DNA from: Willaertia magna
Lineage: Eukaryota > Heterolobosea > Eutetramitea > Acrasida > Naegleriidae
Length of the DNA stretch: 56,136 nucleotides
Reading direction: 5' to 3'
NCBI GenBank assembly: GCA_902984215.1
Contig: CADWAF010005195.1
Span: 1 to 56,136, forward strand
Shown: piece after piece, positions 1 to 9,806 of the stretch
Layout of the letters: every line of letters begins with the position of its first letter
Position numbering within the stretch: position 1 is the stretch's first letter
Notes under the pieces: generated by a model
Seen by the model: only the letters and a program-made list of their open reading frames with translations
Database searches by the model: none
What the model was told of the DNA's origin: nothing
Program-made: the position numbers and the translations under genes

Positions 1-771
1 GCTCCAGAGGGTATTATTATTAATAAGAAAAAAGTTGAAAAGAAGAAAGAAGATGGTCCAGTTCGTGTTACTGCAGTTGAAGATGATAATCCAGAGAGTA
101 CTGTATTGTTTGTTAAAAACATTAATTTCAATACAACTGATGAAAAGTTTGAGGAAGTATTTAAGAAGTATAATCCTAGATCTGCAAAAATAGTGCATGC
201 CAATGGAAAAAGTAAAGGTTTTGGTTTCGTTGAATTTTCTAATTTAAAAGAAGCTGTAAAAGCACATGATGAATTACAAAATGTTGAACTGGACAATCAC
301 GTTTTAGTTATTCAATATTCAAGTGTCACATCAGATACTAAGACTACAACACAACCTAAATTAAAGAAAGATGATGTTGTTTACAAAGACGATGATAAGG
401 GAGTAACTGTTACATTTAAGAAATTAATTGTGAGAAACGTTGCATTCGAAGCTACCAGACAAGATCTTTATCAATTATTTAGTGCTTATGGTCAAGTGCA
501 AAATATTCGTTTACCAAAGAAAGTTGGTTCTAATTCACATCGTGGTTTTGCTTTCATAGAATTTTCTTCACCAAAAGAATGTTATCAAGCCTATCAAGCT
601 CTAAAGCATAGTCACTTGTATGGTAGAACTTTAAAGCTAGAGTTCAGTCACGATGTTAGTTTAGATAACATTAAGGAAATGCAAGAAAAGAGCAAAGAAG
701 ACTTTGAGGAAAAGAATACTAAGAAAAAGAAAGGACCAGGTTCTAAACGTAAAAGAGATGCATTTGTATAA
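1..771 (+). CDS. MRD1: MRD1/RBM19-like pre-rRNA processing protein, C-terminal part
   Basis: The reading frame is open from base 1, so the gene starts upstream of the window; the first ATG-like codon inside it (TTG at 106) is not a start. Two RNA-recognition motifs are visible. The first has RNP2 LFVKNINF and RNP1 SKGFGFVEF. The second has LIVRNVAF and HRGFAFIEF, followed by the HLYGRTLKLEF stretch. This pair, with the second RRM's VRN(I/V)xFxAT...LYGRxLxLE pattern, matches the last two RRMs of the Mrd1/RBM19 family, multi-RRM nucleolar proteins that help fold the U3-bound pre-rRNA for 18S processing. The C-terminus is a Lys/Arg-rich nuclear tail (KKKKGPGSKRKR). Family assignment rests on motif similarity only. 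A generic multi-RRM protein is the alternative. Confidence 0.8.
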   Translation, partial: APEGIIINKKKVEKKKEDGPVRVTAVEDDNPESTVLFVKNINFNTTDEKFEEVFKKYNPRSAKIVHANGKSKGFGFVEFSNLKEAVKAHDELQNVELDNHVLVIQYSSVTSDTKTTTQPKLKKDDVVYKDDDKGVTVTFKKLIVRNVAFEATRQDLYQLFSAYGQVQNIRLPKKVGSNSHRGFAFIEFSSPKECYQAYQALKHSHLYGRTLKLEFSHDVSLDNIKEMQEKSKEDFEEKNTKKKKGPGSKRKRDAFV

Positions 772-1254
772 ACAATGTATTTTAAAGTAGTTATTACTCG
801 GTACTTATGACAAATAGGAGTGAAAAGCGTTATAAATGTAATAAATAAAAATTTTACTTTATTTACTAGTTCCCTTTGGGATTCGTATGTATATATTTCA
901 ATGGTACGTCTTCGATTGTGTATAGGGTAGATTTTGAATTGTTCAATTGATTTGAGAGCTCTTTGAAGTCTATATAAGTGAATTATATTCCAGAAATTTT
1001 CATAAATCACTACCCGGCACACCTCTTCCATCAGAATTCCTTCCAAAAACAAGTAAAGAATTATTATCTTCACTTGTTTACTTTCCTTTTTTTTTTTTTT
1101 CTTTTACATGCCAGACACTTAAGTCTAAAAAAGGAACATTAATATTTTATAACAATTATAAAAGGATTAGTAAAAGTTAATATAAAATAAATAAAATTCT
1201 TCTTTATCATACCAATTACTTATTTCCTAAATAGATCCACACCAATCATTGTAA
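772..1254. other. Intergenic island with hairpin and T-run
   Basis: This 480-bp gap lies between the MRD1-like stop and the end of the HisRS gene. Positions 870-1080 are noticeably less AT-rich than other intergenic DNA here. On the plus strand they end in a hairpin (ACAAGTAAAG near 1050 pairing with CTTCACTTGT near 1068, 9 of 10 positions) followed by an almost unbroken T tract (about 1087-1100). That resembles a pol III-type end, but I could match no U snRNA, RNase P, U3 or telomerase motif. A minus-strand reading frame crosses the same DNA (1073 to about 780, then into the MRD1 gene) but has atypical codon use. No function assigned. Confidence 0.3.
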
Positions 1255-2667
1255 TTATTCTTGTTTTGTACCTATTATTTGAAATTGTTCTTTGAGAAAT
1301 GATACAATATTATTTTCATTTACAGGTCGTTGTATTCCATTACTTAAATCCTTTACAATTATTTCATTTCTTTGTATCTCATCCTCCCCTATTATACAAC
1401 ATAACCTAGCTTTACTTTCTTGTGCTCGTTTCAACTGTTTAGATAAAATATTCTTTTCATAATACCCAACAATAAAACCATTTAACCTTAATTGTTGACA
1501 TAACCTCATTGCATAACGATTTATCTTTTCATTCGTTTCATTCTTTCCTTCTTCTTCCTTTTCTCTAACACAAGCAACAAAAATCTTATTTTCAAAAGCC
1601 TCTTCCACTATTGGTTTCTCTTTACTTAAATCCTCTAATATTATCATCAATCTTTCCATCCCACATGCCCAACCAATAGATGGTATAGCCTTTACATAAT
1701 TTAACTGTTTAGATAAATCATCATATCTACCTCCCGCTAACACAGTAGATTTCGAACCTAAAGTACTAAAGTTCTTAAACTCAAAGGTTGTATGAGTATA
1801 ATAATCTAACCCTCTAATTAAAGAACTATTTATAGTATAAGGTATATTTAATGATTCTAAACCTTTTAATACTAGTTCAAATCTTTTTCTATTATTTTCA
1901 TTTTGATAGTTTTGTAGTGTAGGCATCTGATGATTTTCAATTAAATCTTTAATTAAATTTTCATCTTCTTTTGAATCTAAAATTCTCCAAACTTTTCTTG
2001 CATTTCCTTCAGTTGTAGCTTTATGAATTCTAGTTAAAGTTTCATGTGAAAATAAATGTTTTCCTTCTTCATTAGTTCTTTCAAATAGTTCTTTATTTCT
2101 TAAAATATATTTAAATAATTCATCTTGATAAATTGTTCTTTCTTCTAATGTACCAATACTATTAATTTCAAGATGAAATAAATCTTTTCTATTATTTAAA
2201 ATTTTATTTAAAAATTGATAAGCAAAATCAATAATCTCAACATCTGATTGATAACTATCAGTTCCTATATATTCTGCTCCAAATTGATGAAATTGTCTTT
2301 GTCTTCCTTTTTGTGGTCTTTCAAAACGAAACATAGGTCCATAATAAAAAAGTTTTTGTGGTAAAGTAGTTGAATGTTCAATTATACTTCTCATAATAGA
2401 TGCTGTATTCTCTGGTCTTAAACAAATAGTATCTTCTCCACCACCTTTTGGATAAATTGTAAACATTTCTTTAGAGATTACATCTGTATCATTACCTAAA
2501 CTTCTTTCAAATAGTTTTTTTTCTTCTAAAATTGGTGTTTGAATAAATTTATATTCATAACCATTAGCTACTTCTTCTCCTTGTTTTATAATTTTTTGAA
2601 AAGCTTTGGTTTGAAATTGATTTGGTAAAAAATCGGAAAATCCTCTTAGCCTTTTAATTATTGTCAT
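1255..2667 (-). CDS. hisS: Histidyl-tRNA synthetase (bacterial/organelle type)
   Basis: This class II aminoacyl-tRNA synthetase charges tRNA-His with histidine. The 470-aa protein has all three class II motifs. Motif 1 lies in the N-terminal RGFSDFLP region. Motif 2 is FRFERPQKGRQRQFHQFG, with the ATP/tRNA-binding Arg. Motif 3 is the GMERL region. The histidine-specific loop is RGLDYYTHT, followed by AGGRYDDL. The C-terminal 90 residues form the anticodon-binding domain (IIGEDEIQ near the end). The compact length and RGLDYYTxT signature match bacterial HisRS better than eukaryotic cytosolic enzymes, which carry an N-terminal WHEP or longer extension. The N-terminus MTIIKRLRGF has no obvious presequence. 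The gene diverges from the RCC1-like remnant, with starts about 100 bp apart. Start choice is firm: A-rich context just before the ATG. Confidence 0.95.
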   Translation of the reverse strand: MTIIKRLRGFSDFLPNQFQTKAFQKIIKQGEEVANGYEYKFIQTPILEEKKLFERSLGNDTDVISKEMFTIYPKGGGEDTICLRPENTASIMRSIIEHSTTLPQKLFYYGPMFRFERPQKGRQRQFHQFGAEYIGTDSYQSDVEIIDFAYQFLNKILNNRKDLFHLEINSIGTLEERTIYQDELFKYILRNKELFERTNEEGKHLFSHETLTRIHKATTEGNARKVWRILDSKEDENLIKDLIENHQMPTLQNYQNENNRKRFELVLKGLESLNIPYTINSSLIRGLDYYTHTTFEFKNFSTLGSKSTVLAGGRYDDLSKQLNYVKAIPSIGWACGMERLMIILEDLSKEKPIVEEAFENKIFVACVREKEEEGKNETNEKINRYAMRLCQQLRLNGFIVGYYEKNILSKQLKRAQESKARLCCIIGEDEIQRNEIIVKDLSNGIQRPVNENNIVSFLKEQFQIIGTKQE

Positions 2668-2769
2668 TTTTTTTAAACCTTTTATACTTTTTCACTCTTT
2701 ACAATAAGATTGTGTTGGTTGCCTTGTCTTCAAAATTGGTGAATTATTTGGCGAATTATTTAGAAAAAA

Positions 2770-3594
2770 ATGGAAGTAATTGAGATTAATAATTTCGGAA
2801 AGGAAGAAATTAATTTAAATATAAAACAAAAAATTAAATTAATTAAAAATAGTGGCAATCATATTGTAATAGTTACAATTGACAATGATGTTTATGTTTA
2901 TGGAAATAATGAAGATCACCAATTAGGATTAAAGGAAGAAATTAAAAATGTCACAGATTTCACAAAAATTGATTATATTAATTTTGGAAATATTAAATTT
3001 TTACAATGTTCAGAGGACTCGACATTAATTGTAAACGATTTAAATCAATTTTATTTTACAGGATATATCTTTTTTTTGAACGAGATTATTGAACAATTTA
3101 CTTTAAATGAAATTAAATTGAGTGAAAGCATTAAAAAAATTGAAAACGGTCTTTATCATTTTATTATTTTATCTATGGATTGGGAGAGAATTATCAAGGT
3201 GAATTAGGATTGTCACAACAAATTGAAGATTGTGATACTTTTTTAAAAATAAGTGAAATGCAAATTAAAGATGTCAAATGTGGATTTCTTCATTCCATTA
3301 TTTTGGATTTTTATGGCAATATTTTTGTAACTGGTCGTAATGAAAATGGTCAATTAGGAATAGACAATAATGGTGAAATAATTTATGAATTTACTTCAAA
3401 ATTCTTGTTTGTTTGAAAAGTTTAATATTGACAACGGAAGAAAGTACATTCATCCTATAATGCTGAATGATAGATTATTTATTTTAAAAAGTGACTATAA
3501 AATGAATGGAGAAGAAGAGGATACAATTATTTTAGGTTTAAAATGTTTACAAAAATTACAAAATAACCAATTGACTGACATGTACATTTTATAA
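2770..3594 (+). pseudogene. RCC1-like repeat protein, frameshifted
   Basis: Three overlapping frames make up one RCC1-like sequence. Frame A (2770-3207) begins with a good ATG and carries blades ending NGLYHFIILS. The canonical RCC1 continuation YGLGENYQGELGL then appears in a different frame from 3174. The four to five residues normally between these parts are missing, so a small deletion rather than an intron explains the shift; no GT...AG pair fits. The second frame stops at 3416 inside another blade, and a third frame (from about 3385) runs to 3594 without clear RCC1 repeats. Intact family members in this window use short GT-AG introns, so splicing was considered and not found. It is either a pseudogene or holds sequencing indels. 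Confidence 0.6.
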
Positions 3595-3632
3595 ATTAAT
3601 TTACACAAATTTTTACCCCAAAATATTTACAA

Positions 3633-5579
3633 TTAAAAAGTATAATTCTCTTCCTCCTGTTCTTCATCTCTTCCATCCTTCTCACCACTATATTTATTTA
3701 AAGGAATCTTCTCCCTCGCAATGTCAATAATTCTTCCTTCCAAATGAGCGTTTAATGAATGGTTTTTAACTAACCAATCAACAATTAAATTATAGATTGT
3801 ATTTCCATTTAAAGGATGATCTTTAATTTTAGCACTTGTTAATTTACTATAACCATCACCACCTTTTAATAAATATCCAACTGTAGCCATTGTGTAAATC
3901 TTTGTTGGATCTAAATCAATTCCATTTAAAGTAAATTTTACAATTCTTTCTAAAGGTTTACGTTTCGTGTCATAAATCACTTGTACACCTTTTGAGAATT
4001 GTGGAAATGCACCTAAAGAGAATTCAGCTTTTTGTAAACCCAACTCAATTGATTCAATTAAATCTTTTCCTAAAATTTCACATAAATAAATCTCATTAGG
4101 AAATGGAAATTCCTTTAAGATATCTAATCTAGTCATACGTTTAGCTATTCCATAAAATTTATCACCACGAATACCACCTCCATTAAACATTGTTAAATCA
4201 CATTTAAATAAATCTAATAAAGTATCACAAGTAAAATTACCAAATGTAGTTTCTCTAGATCTACATGCTTCTGTAGATGAATCTAATTTACTTTCAGTTA
4301 TACCAATCTCTTGCATCATTTCAACTGGAATTTTGCTTAAATATTTATTTATAACTTGATAAACTCTTCTATTTGGTAAATATCCATGATTCATTATCAT
4401 ATTACAATTTGTGTAAACTTTTGTTTGATAAATTGGTTGAAAATTTAATGTAGTTAACTTCTTTTCAATCTTAATATCTAATCTAGATAAATACATTGCA
4501 TCATGTCCTGCTTTATGTATAAAACATCCATTAACCATTGTTGTTTGTACAGTGTGATCATGTCCACCAATAATTACATCAATGCCATTAACTTTATTAG
4601 CTAATTCTTTATCATGTTGTAAATTTAAATGTGTAATTGCAATTACAACATCACATTTATCTTCTTCTCTTAATTCTTTAACTAATTTCTTTGCTATTGG
4701 AACAGAAGGTAAAAATTTAAATGATTTTCCAGGTTTAGAAAGATATTCAGAATGTTTTGTTGTAACTGAAAATATACCAATCTTTAATCCATCCAATTGT
4801 TCATTAGTAATTACAATTTTTCTATAACAACCTTCAAGCACATTATTTTCATCAATTTTATTATTTTCATTATTCATTACAATATTTGAACAAATCCATT
4901 TAAATTTTGATTCTTTAATTCTTTCCAAAATTAAATCACCAAAATCAAATTCATGATTTCCTGGACAAACATAATCAATTCCAACATAATTTAAAATGTC
5001 AATCATATGACTTCCTTTATATTCCATAGCTAATGTAGATGCTGAAATAAAATCACCATTTAAGGTAGCAATACAGTTTTTACTTTTTAATTTTTCCTTT
5101 TCAATAATTGTTGCTAATTCAGCTAATCCTCCAACACCATTATCATCTGGAAGTAATTCATAAACATCATTTACCATTAAGATTGTAAAAACAGTTTCTT
5201 GAATTGTTTCTGTTGGTGGTAATGGATGTTGAATGATGGAAGGAGAAGGTGGATAATATAATGACATTTTTCTTTTATAGTTTGGAAAGTTAATTATTCT
5301 TCTATTATTGTTGTTGTTGATATTATTATTTATAATATTGTTTGTATTATTAATAATTGTTGTGGTGGCAACAAAAGAGGATGCAACCGGTTGTAGTTGT
5401 GGTTGTGTAGTTAAAGAAGAATCTAAAGATGTTGTGGTAGTAGTATTTATAGTATTTACTACAGTAGATGTGGCAGTATTAGTATTATTATTCGTTGATG
5501 CTGTTGAAAGTAAGATATCCTTTTGTGCAGTAAGAAAAGGAACTAGTTCTATAAATTTTTTTTTTAATTTTTTTAACAT
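3633..5579 (-). CDS. 5'-nucleotidase/UshA-type metallophosphoesterase
   Basis: A two-domain nucleotidase that would remove phosphate from nucleotides or related esters. The N-terminal calcineurin-like domain shows the metal-binding series NDVYEL, LNGDF, PGNHEFDFG, THLNLQHD and GGHDHT. The C-terminal 5'-nucleotidase domain shows NGGGIRGD and the substrate-stacking region KGGDGYSKL. The frame is open back to 5660, but the start is set at 5579: that ATG follows a run of A, giving MLKKLKKKF and a 648-residue protein. Residues 20-110 are a low-complexity Thr/Asn linker. There is no signal peptide or GPI signal, unlike secreted UshA or CD73, so a cytosolic location is inferred. In the first metal motif (usually D-x-H) the His is replaced by Tyr, as also occurs in an NDVY-type subfamily. 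Confidence 0.85.
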   Translation of the reverse strand: MLKKLKKKFIELVPFLTAQKDILLSTASTNNNTNTATSTVVNTINTTTTTSLDSSLTTQPQLQPVASSFVATTTIINNTNNIINNNINNNNNRRIINFPNYKRKMSLYYPPSPSIIQHPLPPTETIQETVFTILMVNDVYELLPDDNGVGGLAELATIIEKEKLKSKNCIATLNGDFISASTLAMEYKGSHMIDILNYVGIDYVCPGNHEFDFGDLILERIKESKFKWICSNIVMNNENNKIDENNVLEGCYRKIVITNEQLDGLKIGIFSVTTKHSEYLSKPGKSFKFLPSVPIAKKLVKELREEDKCDVVIAITHLNLQHDKELANKVNGIDVIIGGHDHTVQTTMVNGCFIHKAGHDAMYLSRLDIKIEKKLTTLNFQPIYQTKVYTNCNMIMNHGYLPNRRVYQVINKYLSKIPVEMMQEIGITESKLDSSTEACRSRETTFGNFTCDTLLDLFKCDLTMFNGGGIRGDKFYGIAKRMTRLDILKEFPFPNEIYLCEILGKDLIESIELGLQKAEFSLGAFPQFSKGVQVIYDTKRKPLERIVKFTLNGIDLDPTKIYTMATVGYLLKGGDGYSKLTSAKIKDHPLNGNTIYNLIVDWLVKNHSLNAHLEGRIIDIAREKIPLNKYSGEKDGRDEEQEEENYTF

Positions 5580-5876
5580 TTTTTTTATTAAATTAAAGTT
5601 TAAAATAGAAAACACCGTAGTAGGAGAAATGGATAGTGGGTTTTGTTCAAAGAAAATCAAAAGTGGTTGGGGGGAGATGATGGGTCTAAAAGTGGCTATA
5701 ATTTGGTTGTTGTGATTTTTAGGATTTTTAGGCTGTATTGATATGATTTAGTTTGCACACTGTGAACATTAAATTCCTTAATTTCGTTTTAATACATTTT
5801 TAAACAGCTCAAATATACCGTTGTAAAGAAAATGGATTAACAATAAACAAAAATCGAAATAAAAAAATAAAAAAAA

Positions 5877-6293
5877 ATGGTCCATCCACTAGTTCAACAA
5901 TATCCCATCACAACACTGGCAAGTGCTTCCATCGTATTCCAATACATGACAACTTTATTAAAAGTTAGAAAAGCCAGATTAGATAGTGGTATTGCACCTC
6001 CTTTACAAGTTGGAGATAAAAGATTAGATATTGCATTAAGAGTTCAAATGAATACTTTAGAAAGTTTACCAAGCATCTTAACTGCTTTATGGTTAAGTTC
6101 TTTATCTTCTGAGAATGATAAATTATGTGGTTCAATTGGTTTAATTTATTTATTAGCTAGGATTGGATATTTCTTTGGTTATCCTGAGAGAAGATTATTA
6201 CCTTTTAATATTTGTATTGCTTCTATTTGTTCTTTATTAGGGATTACTTGTTATTATACTGTTCCTTTAGTTTTAAAGAATATTAGAAAATAA
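5877..6293 (+). CDS. MAPEG-family membrane protein
   Basis: This 138-aa protein has four hydrophobic helices. The central signature RVQMNTLESLP and the later ARIGYFFGYPERR are characteristic of MAPEG proteins (membrane-associated proteins in eicosanoid and glutathione metabolism, e.g. microsomal glutathione S-transferase, LTC4 synthase). In the family the ExLP/NxxE element binds glutathione, so a glutathione-dependent transferase or peroxidase in ER-type membrane is the likely role. Length is typical. The ATG follows a long A-rich tract, the usual start context here. The exact subfamily cannot be told from sequence alone. Confidence 0.85.
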   Translation: MVHPLVQQYPITTLASASIVFQYMTTLLKVRKARLDSGIAPPLQVGDKRLDIALRVQMNTLESLPSILTALWLSSLSSENDKLCGSIGLIYLLARIGYFFGYPERRLLPFNICIASICSLLGITCYYTVPLVLKNIRK

Positions 6294-6367
6294 GTTTTAC
6301 AAAAATGTTTACAAAAAAGTGATTGTTTACAAAAATACAAAAAATTGGTACAAATCTGTAAACAATT

Positions 6368-7817
6368 TTATAAAAAATTAACATCTGACAAATTATTATT
6401 ATTTTCTTTTGATAAATGATATAAATTATTTTCAAAATAAATTAAACTCTTCCTTCCATTTAAATTAACATTATTGTAAATAATATAATGCCATCCTCCA
6501 GCTGCAATATCATTAAATCCATTATCTAACTTTATTTTATGAATTGTTTTATTCTTTTCATTATTAATTGTATAACTTGTAATTCCATTTATAGTTCCAT
6601 CATATTGTTGTAAATCATAAACAACTTCACCAATAAGGAAAGCTTCTTGTTTATTTGTGATTAAAGCAATACCTCTGGAAGAACAATAAATTTTAGTGAA
6701 AAATACATTATTATCAAATAAATCACATTTTAGTTTTGTAAAGTGTGGGATTGCTGTATTTGGTGAATAAAGATCACAACTTCCATGCGTGTTGTTTCCT
6801 ACGGAATAAACCGTTGAATTCCCTTTAAAAATTGTAAAAAATAAAATAAAAAATTGTAAACTTACTTAATAAAACAACAGTATGATAATAACCACATTTA
6901 ACATCCATAATTTCACTTTCCTTTTCAAATGGAGTTTTAATATAACTAAATTTATCTCTAGATACAACCCCAGCTAATACATTAAATTGATTATCACCGT
7001 GACCATACATCTTATTAGAAGTTGTAACAACAATATCTGAACTACCACTACATCCAATACATTTAATTGGTTCTTTAATTTCATTAGTATCAATATCTTG
7101 TTCAATTATATTCTTTCCACGAAAATAATGTATCTTTTCATTTTCTGTAGTTTAAATTTATTGTAAATTAAAAAATTAATAAATAAATTTTAAAAAAAAA
7201 ATTAATAAATATTATTAAAATACTTAACTGTCTACAACAATGTAATGATTGGATACAGGTCCACAAGCAATAAATTTTATTCCACTTTCAACAAATTGAT
7301 TATTTGAATGAACATTATCTATTATTATTTCATCATTTTCTAATTGAATAATTGTTTCAGAATAATTTACAAATATCTTTTTAACTTTTAAATTCTTTTT
7401 TAAATTTTCATTCCATTTTAATTTAAACCAAACATCACGATAAAAAAATTTTTCTTTTAAATCACTTGTTCCTAAAATAAATATTTCATCATTTACTTTA
7501 AATAATAATTGATAAATAATATATAATATATAATTATAAAAAATAACTTACCAGTGCAAATAACTACACAAATTGCTCCACAAACAAGTTGTTTAATATC
7601 TTTATAATTTACAGGTAATTGCCATTCATTCCATTTTGTAGCATCAAACTGTTTTGAAATAAAAGTATTACTAAACAAAAAAATTAAAAAATAACAAAAT
7701 TAAATTATTTTCAATAAATTATTTAGCAATATAATTTACATACTTGGCCTTTCTATTCTGTTCATTGAAAATCAAAGAGTCATTATTTGTAGCAAATAGG
7801 AAAGAGTTAAAAGACAT
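6368..7817 (-). CDS. RCC1-like repeat protein, five exons
   Basis: Exons (minus strand): 7817-7744, 7670-7552, 7495-7229, 7144-6866, 6822-6368, giving 397 aa. Four introns are GT-AG (donors GTATGT, GTAAGT, GTTAAG, GTAAGT) and 49-84 bp long; every junction keeps frame. The protein shows degenerate RCC1 blades, including IKQLVCGAICVVICT, IKCIGCSGSSDIVV, MDVKCGYYHTVVLL and STVYSVGNNTHGSC. RCC1 propellers bind partners such as small GTPases or chromatin; a Ran-GEF role cannot be claimed because the repeats are too divergent. It belongs to the RCC1-like family found five more times in this window. Confidence 0.8.
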
Positions 7818-7892
7818 TTTTTTTTTTTAAAAAATTAAGATCGCAAAAGTACAAAAATTACAAAAATTGTAAAAAAATTTCACATTAAAAAT

Positions 7893-8489
7893 TTACAATT
7901 TATTCACAACAATACCTGCCAAAGAAGCAAGTCCATAATAAGCTACAGATAAAACACCAACCATTGACGCATAAACTAATGGACGTCTTAAAGGTGAACC
8001 AAAAGAAATATTTAAACCATAAATAGTATGATAAACAGCAATAGCTAAATAAACCGAAAAGTATGGTACAGCAACATTAATCCCCATCTCATGATGAATA
8101 GCTTCTTGAATATGTTCAAAACTAGCCTCTTTTGGTCCAAAACGTGTTGCAAAAGCATGAACTGGAACTAATAAAGATAATAAATAGCCTGTATAAGTAT
8201 GTATCTTCTTAGATAAAGGTACTTGGATTGGCTTTTCAGTTTTAATATCCTTCTTCTTCATAAAGATTAAAGAATTACTTATCATGTGTACAATTAAAGG
8301 AAGAACAACAACCAAACCTTCAACCATTGGGTTAGGTCTATAAAATTTTCTGAATAAAGCTAAATAGTGGTCATAACTTTCATTAGATAAGGCTGCACTT
8401 GCAGTTGTTAAAAGATGTAAAGTAACAAAGACTGAAAAGGCTGCACCCGATAGTCTTTGAATAGAACGTAAAGTTGATAAATCACTCAT
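7893..8489 (-). CDS. MCP1-like (DUF1691) membrane protein with SdhC-type fold
   Basis: A 198-aa protein with about five hydrophobic segments. The opening RLSGAAFSVFVTLHLLT, then LLVPVHAFATRFGPKE and YHTIYGLNISFG, resemble the succinate dehydrogenase cytochrome b fold as seen in yeast Mcp1, a mitochondrial outer-membrane protein linked to lipid homeostasis with Vps13. Histidines placed like heme or quinone ligands (VTLHL, LIVHM, PVHAF, YHTIY) are conserved in position. Membrane location is directly supported by hydrophobicity. The Mcp1 link is inferred from motif order. A divergent SdhC subunit is the alternative, but no SdhC quinone-site signature is clear. Confidence 0.6.
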   Translation of the reverse strand: MSDLSTLRSIQRLSGAAFSVFVTLHLLTTASAALSNESYDHYLALFRKFYRPNPMVEGLVVVLPLIVHMISNSLIFMKKKDIKTEKPIQVPLSKKIHTYTGYLLSLLVPVHAFATRFGPKEASFEHIQEAIHHEMGINVAVPYFSVYLAIAVYHTIYGLNISFGSPLRRPLVYASMVGVLSVAYYGLASLAGIVVNKL

Positions 8490-8666
8490 TCTTCTTATTG
8501 TAGCTTTCTTTGCTTTTTGGAGATTTTTTTTTGGAGATTTTAAATATTATTGGTTGTCTTTTGTTTAAGTAGGTTTTTTTATTCCGATGGCTCACTTTTT
8601 AATTAAATAAATGAAAGAGCAACCAAGCGCTAGTGCGATTTCTGTATGGCGTTTCTTTGAGTTTGT

Positions 8667-8678
8667 CCACACGTGTGG
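8667..8678. promoter_or_regulatory. 12-bp palindrome containing an E-box
   Basis: The perfect palindrome CCACACGTGTGG contains CACGTG. It lies about 180 bp upstream of the MCP1-like start and 44 bp past the end of the F-box/SPRY-like gene, in otherwise AT-rich DNA. CACGTG is the core bound by bHLH and bZIP factors in many eukaryotes. A regulatory role is inference. Confidence 0.35.
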
Positions 8679-8721
8679 AAATTTTAGGTTTTGTAATTAA
8701 AACCGTTTACCACCATGCACT

Positions 8722-9708
8722 TTAAAGAATGTTGAGAATTGGTTTAGTAAATGATGCAACAATGACTGTATTGTTAATATTATTTTCAACTTGTAAAATA
8801 TTTGCATCAAAATACAATCGATTTTCTTTGACATTTACAACATCCACTCCATCCAAAGCATTCTTTAATTCAAATATTAACTCATCATTCAAATAATAAC
8901 TAATAGAAATCTTTCTTTCCTCAATCCCACTTACTTTAATACCAATAACATCTCCCTTTTCCCAAACTTTTTTAACACAACTTGCGAGTGATGATTTCTC
9001 TTTCGTTCCACAAATATATCCATTTGAGGCATAAGATGTATTAAAATGTAAAGTATTATTATTACTATCAATAACAGCAACCTTTTTGGTGGTATTATTT
9101 CTAGCTTGGTATTCACGTTTTTTAACTTCCCCAACATATGTTGCTTTTGCTTGATTTCCAACAATACCATTAAAAATTGCTTCATTCATAATTCCAATTA
9201 ATAGGTAAGATTCCTTTGAATGGTTTAAACATTTATTTAAATGATTAACATAAAAATACATTGTAATATCTTTTGTAATTGGATTTTTACTTCTAATATG
9301 TCTATAAGTACTTTTAGAAAAATTGTCATAATCCATCAAATTACCAGATAACCAACATTTTCTTCCTTGACATTTATTAATAACGTCACCACATCTATAT
9401 TCAGGTAATTGTGTTAATGGTTTAGATGTTTGTAAACATTCTGACCAGAAGGTTAGAACGTTATTGATAAAAATATTTTTATAATTATTATTATTTTCGT
9501 TAATTAATATTTTAAAATAATCTTTTTGTAATCTATCTTCAGATAATAATTTATATAAAATTTGATTTGAATAATTATCAATTAAATCAAACCACTTTTT
9601 ATTCACCAACATTAATGACAATAAATCTATTCCTTGAATATCATTAATTAATCTAATTATTTCAATAAATAATTCGGGACAAGTTTCTACAATCTCTTCT
9701 AAATACAT
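8722..9708 (-). CDS. F-box-like protein with SPRY-like domain
   Basis: This 328-aa protein opens with a helical segment resembling an F-box (LLSLMLVNKKWFDLI near residues 29-43), the part that would bind Skp1 in an SCF ubiquitin ligase. The C-terminal half (about residues 150-325) is beta-rich. It includes VWEKGDVIGIKVSG followed by ISYYLNDELIFEL, the G-D-V-I-G...Y-L-N-x-E pattern of SPRY/B30.2 domains. By family logic the SPRY part would pick the target and the F-box would recruit ligase. Both domains are divergent, the F-box especially. No intron is needed. The start is the first ATG after an A/T-rich leader. Confidence 0.55.
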   Translation of the reverse strand: MYLEEIVETCPELFIEIIRLINDIQGIDLLSLMLVNKKWFDLIDNYSNQILYKLLSEDRLQKDYFKILINENNNNYKNIFINNVLTFWSECLQTSKPLTQLPEYRCGDVINKCQGRKCWLSGNLMDYDNFSKSTYRHIRSKNPITKDITMYFYVNHLNKCLNHSKESYLLIGIMNEAIFNGIVGNQAKATYVGEVKKREYQARNNTTKKVAVIDSNNNTLHFNTSYASNGYICGTKEKSSLASCVKKVWEKGDVIGIKVSGIEERKISISYYLNDELIFELKNALDGVDVVNVKENRLYFDANILQVENNINNTVIVASFTKPILNIL

Positions 9709-9806
9709 TTTTTTTAAATTATATTTTTTTTTAATTAAAAATACAATTTTTGTAACATGTCTTGTCAGTGTCCGCCTGCTTTACAAGACAAGACGAATAA
9801 AAAAAA

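Noticed and set aside
648..1073. Minus-strand 141-aa frame overlapping the MRD1-like gene
   Set aside because: It runs antisense through the conserved RRM gene's end, has unusual codons for this genome and no recognisable domain; kept only as a note on the intergenic island.
5580..5660. Upstream extension of the nucleotidase to an earlier ATG
   Set aside because: The extra 27 residues do not resemble the family or a signal peptide, and the downstream ATG has the A-rich context used by other genes here.
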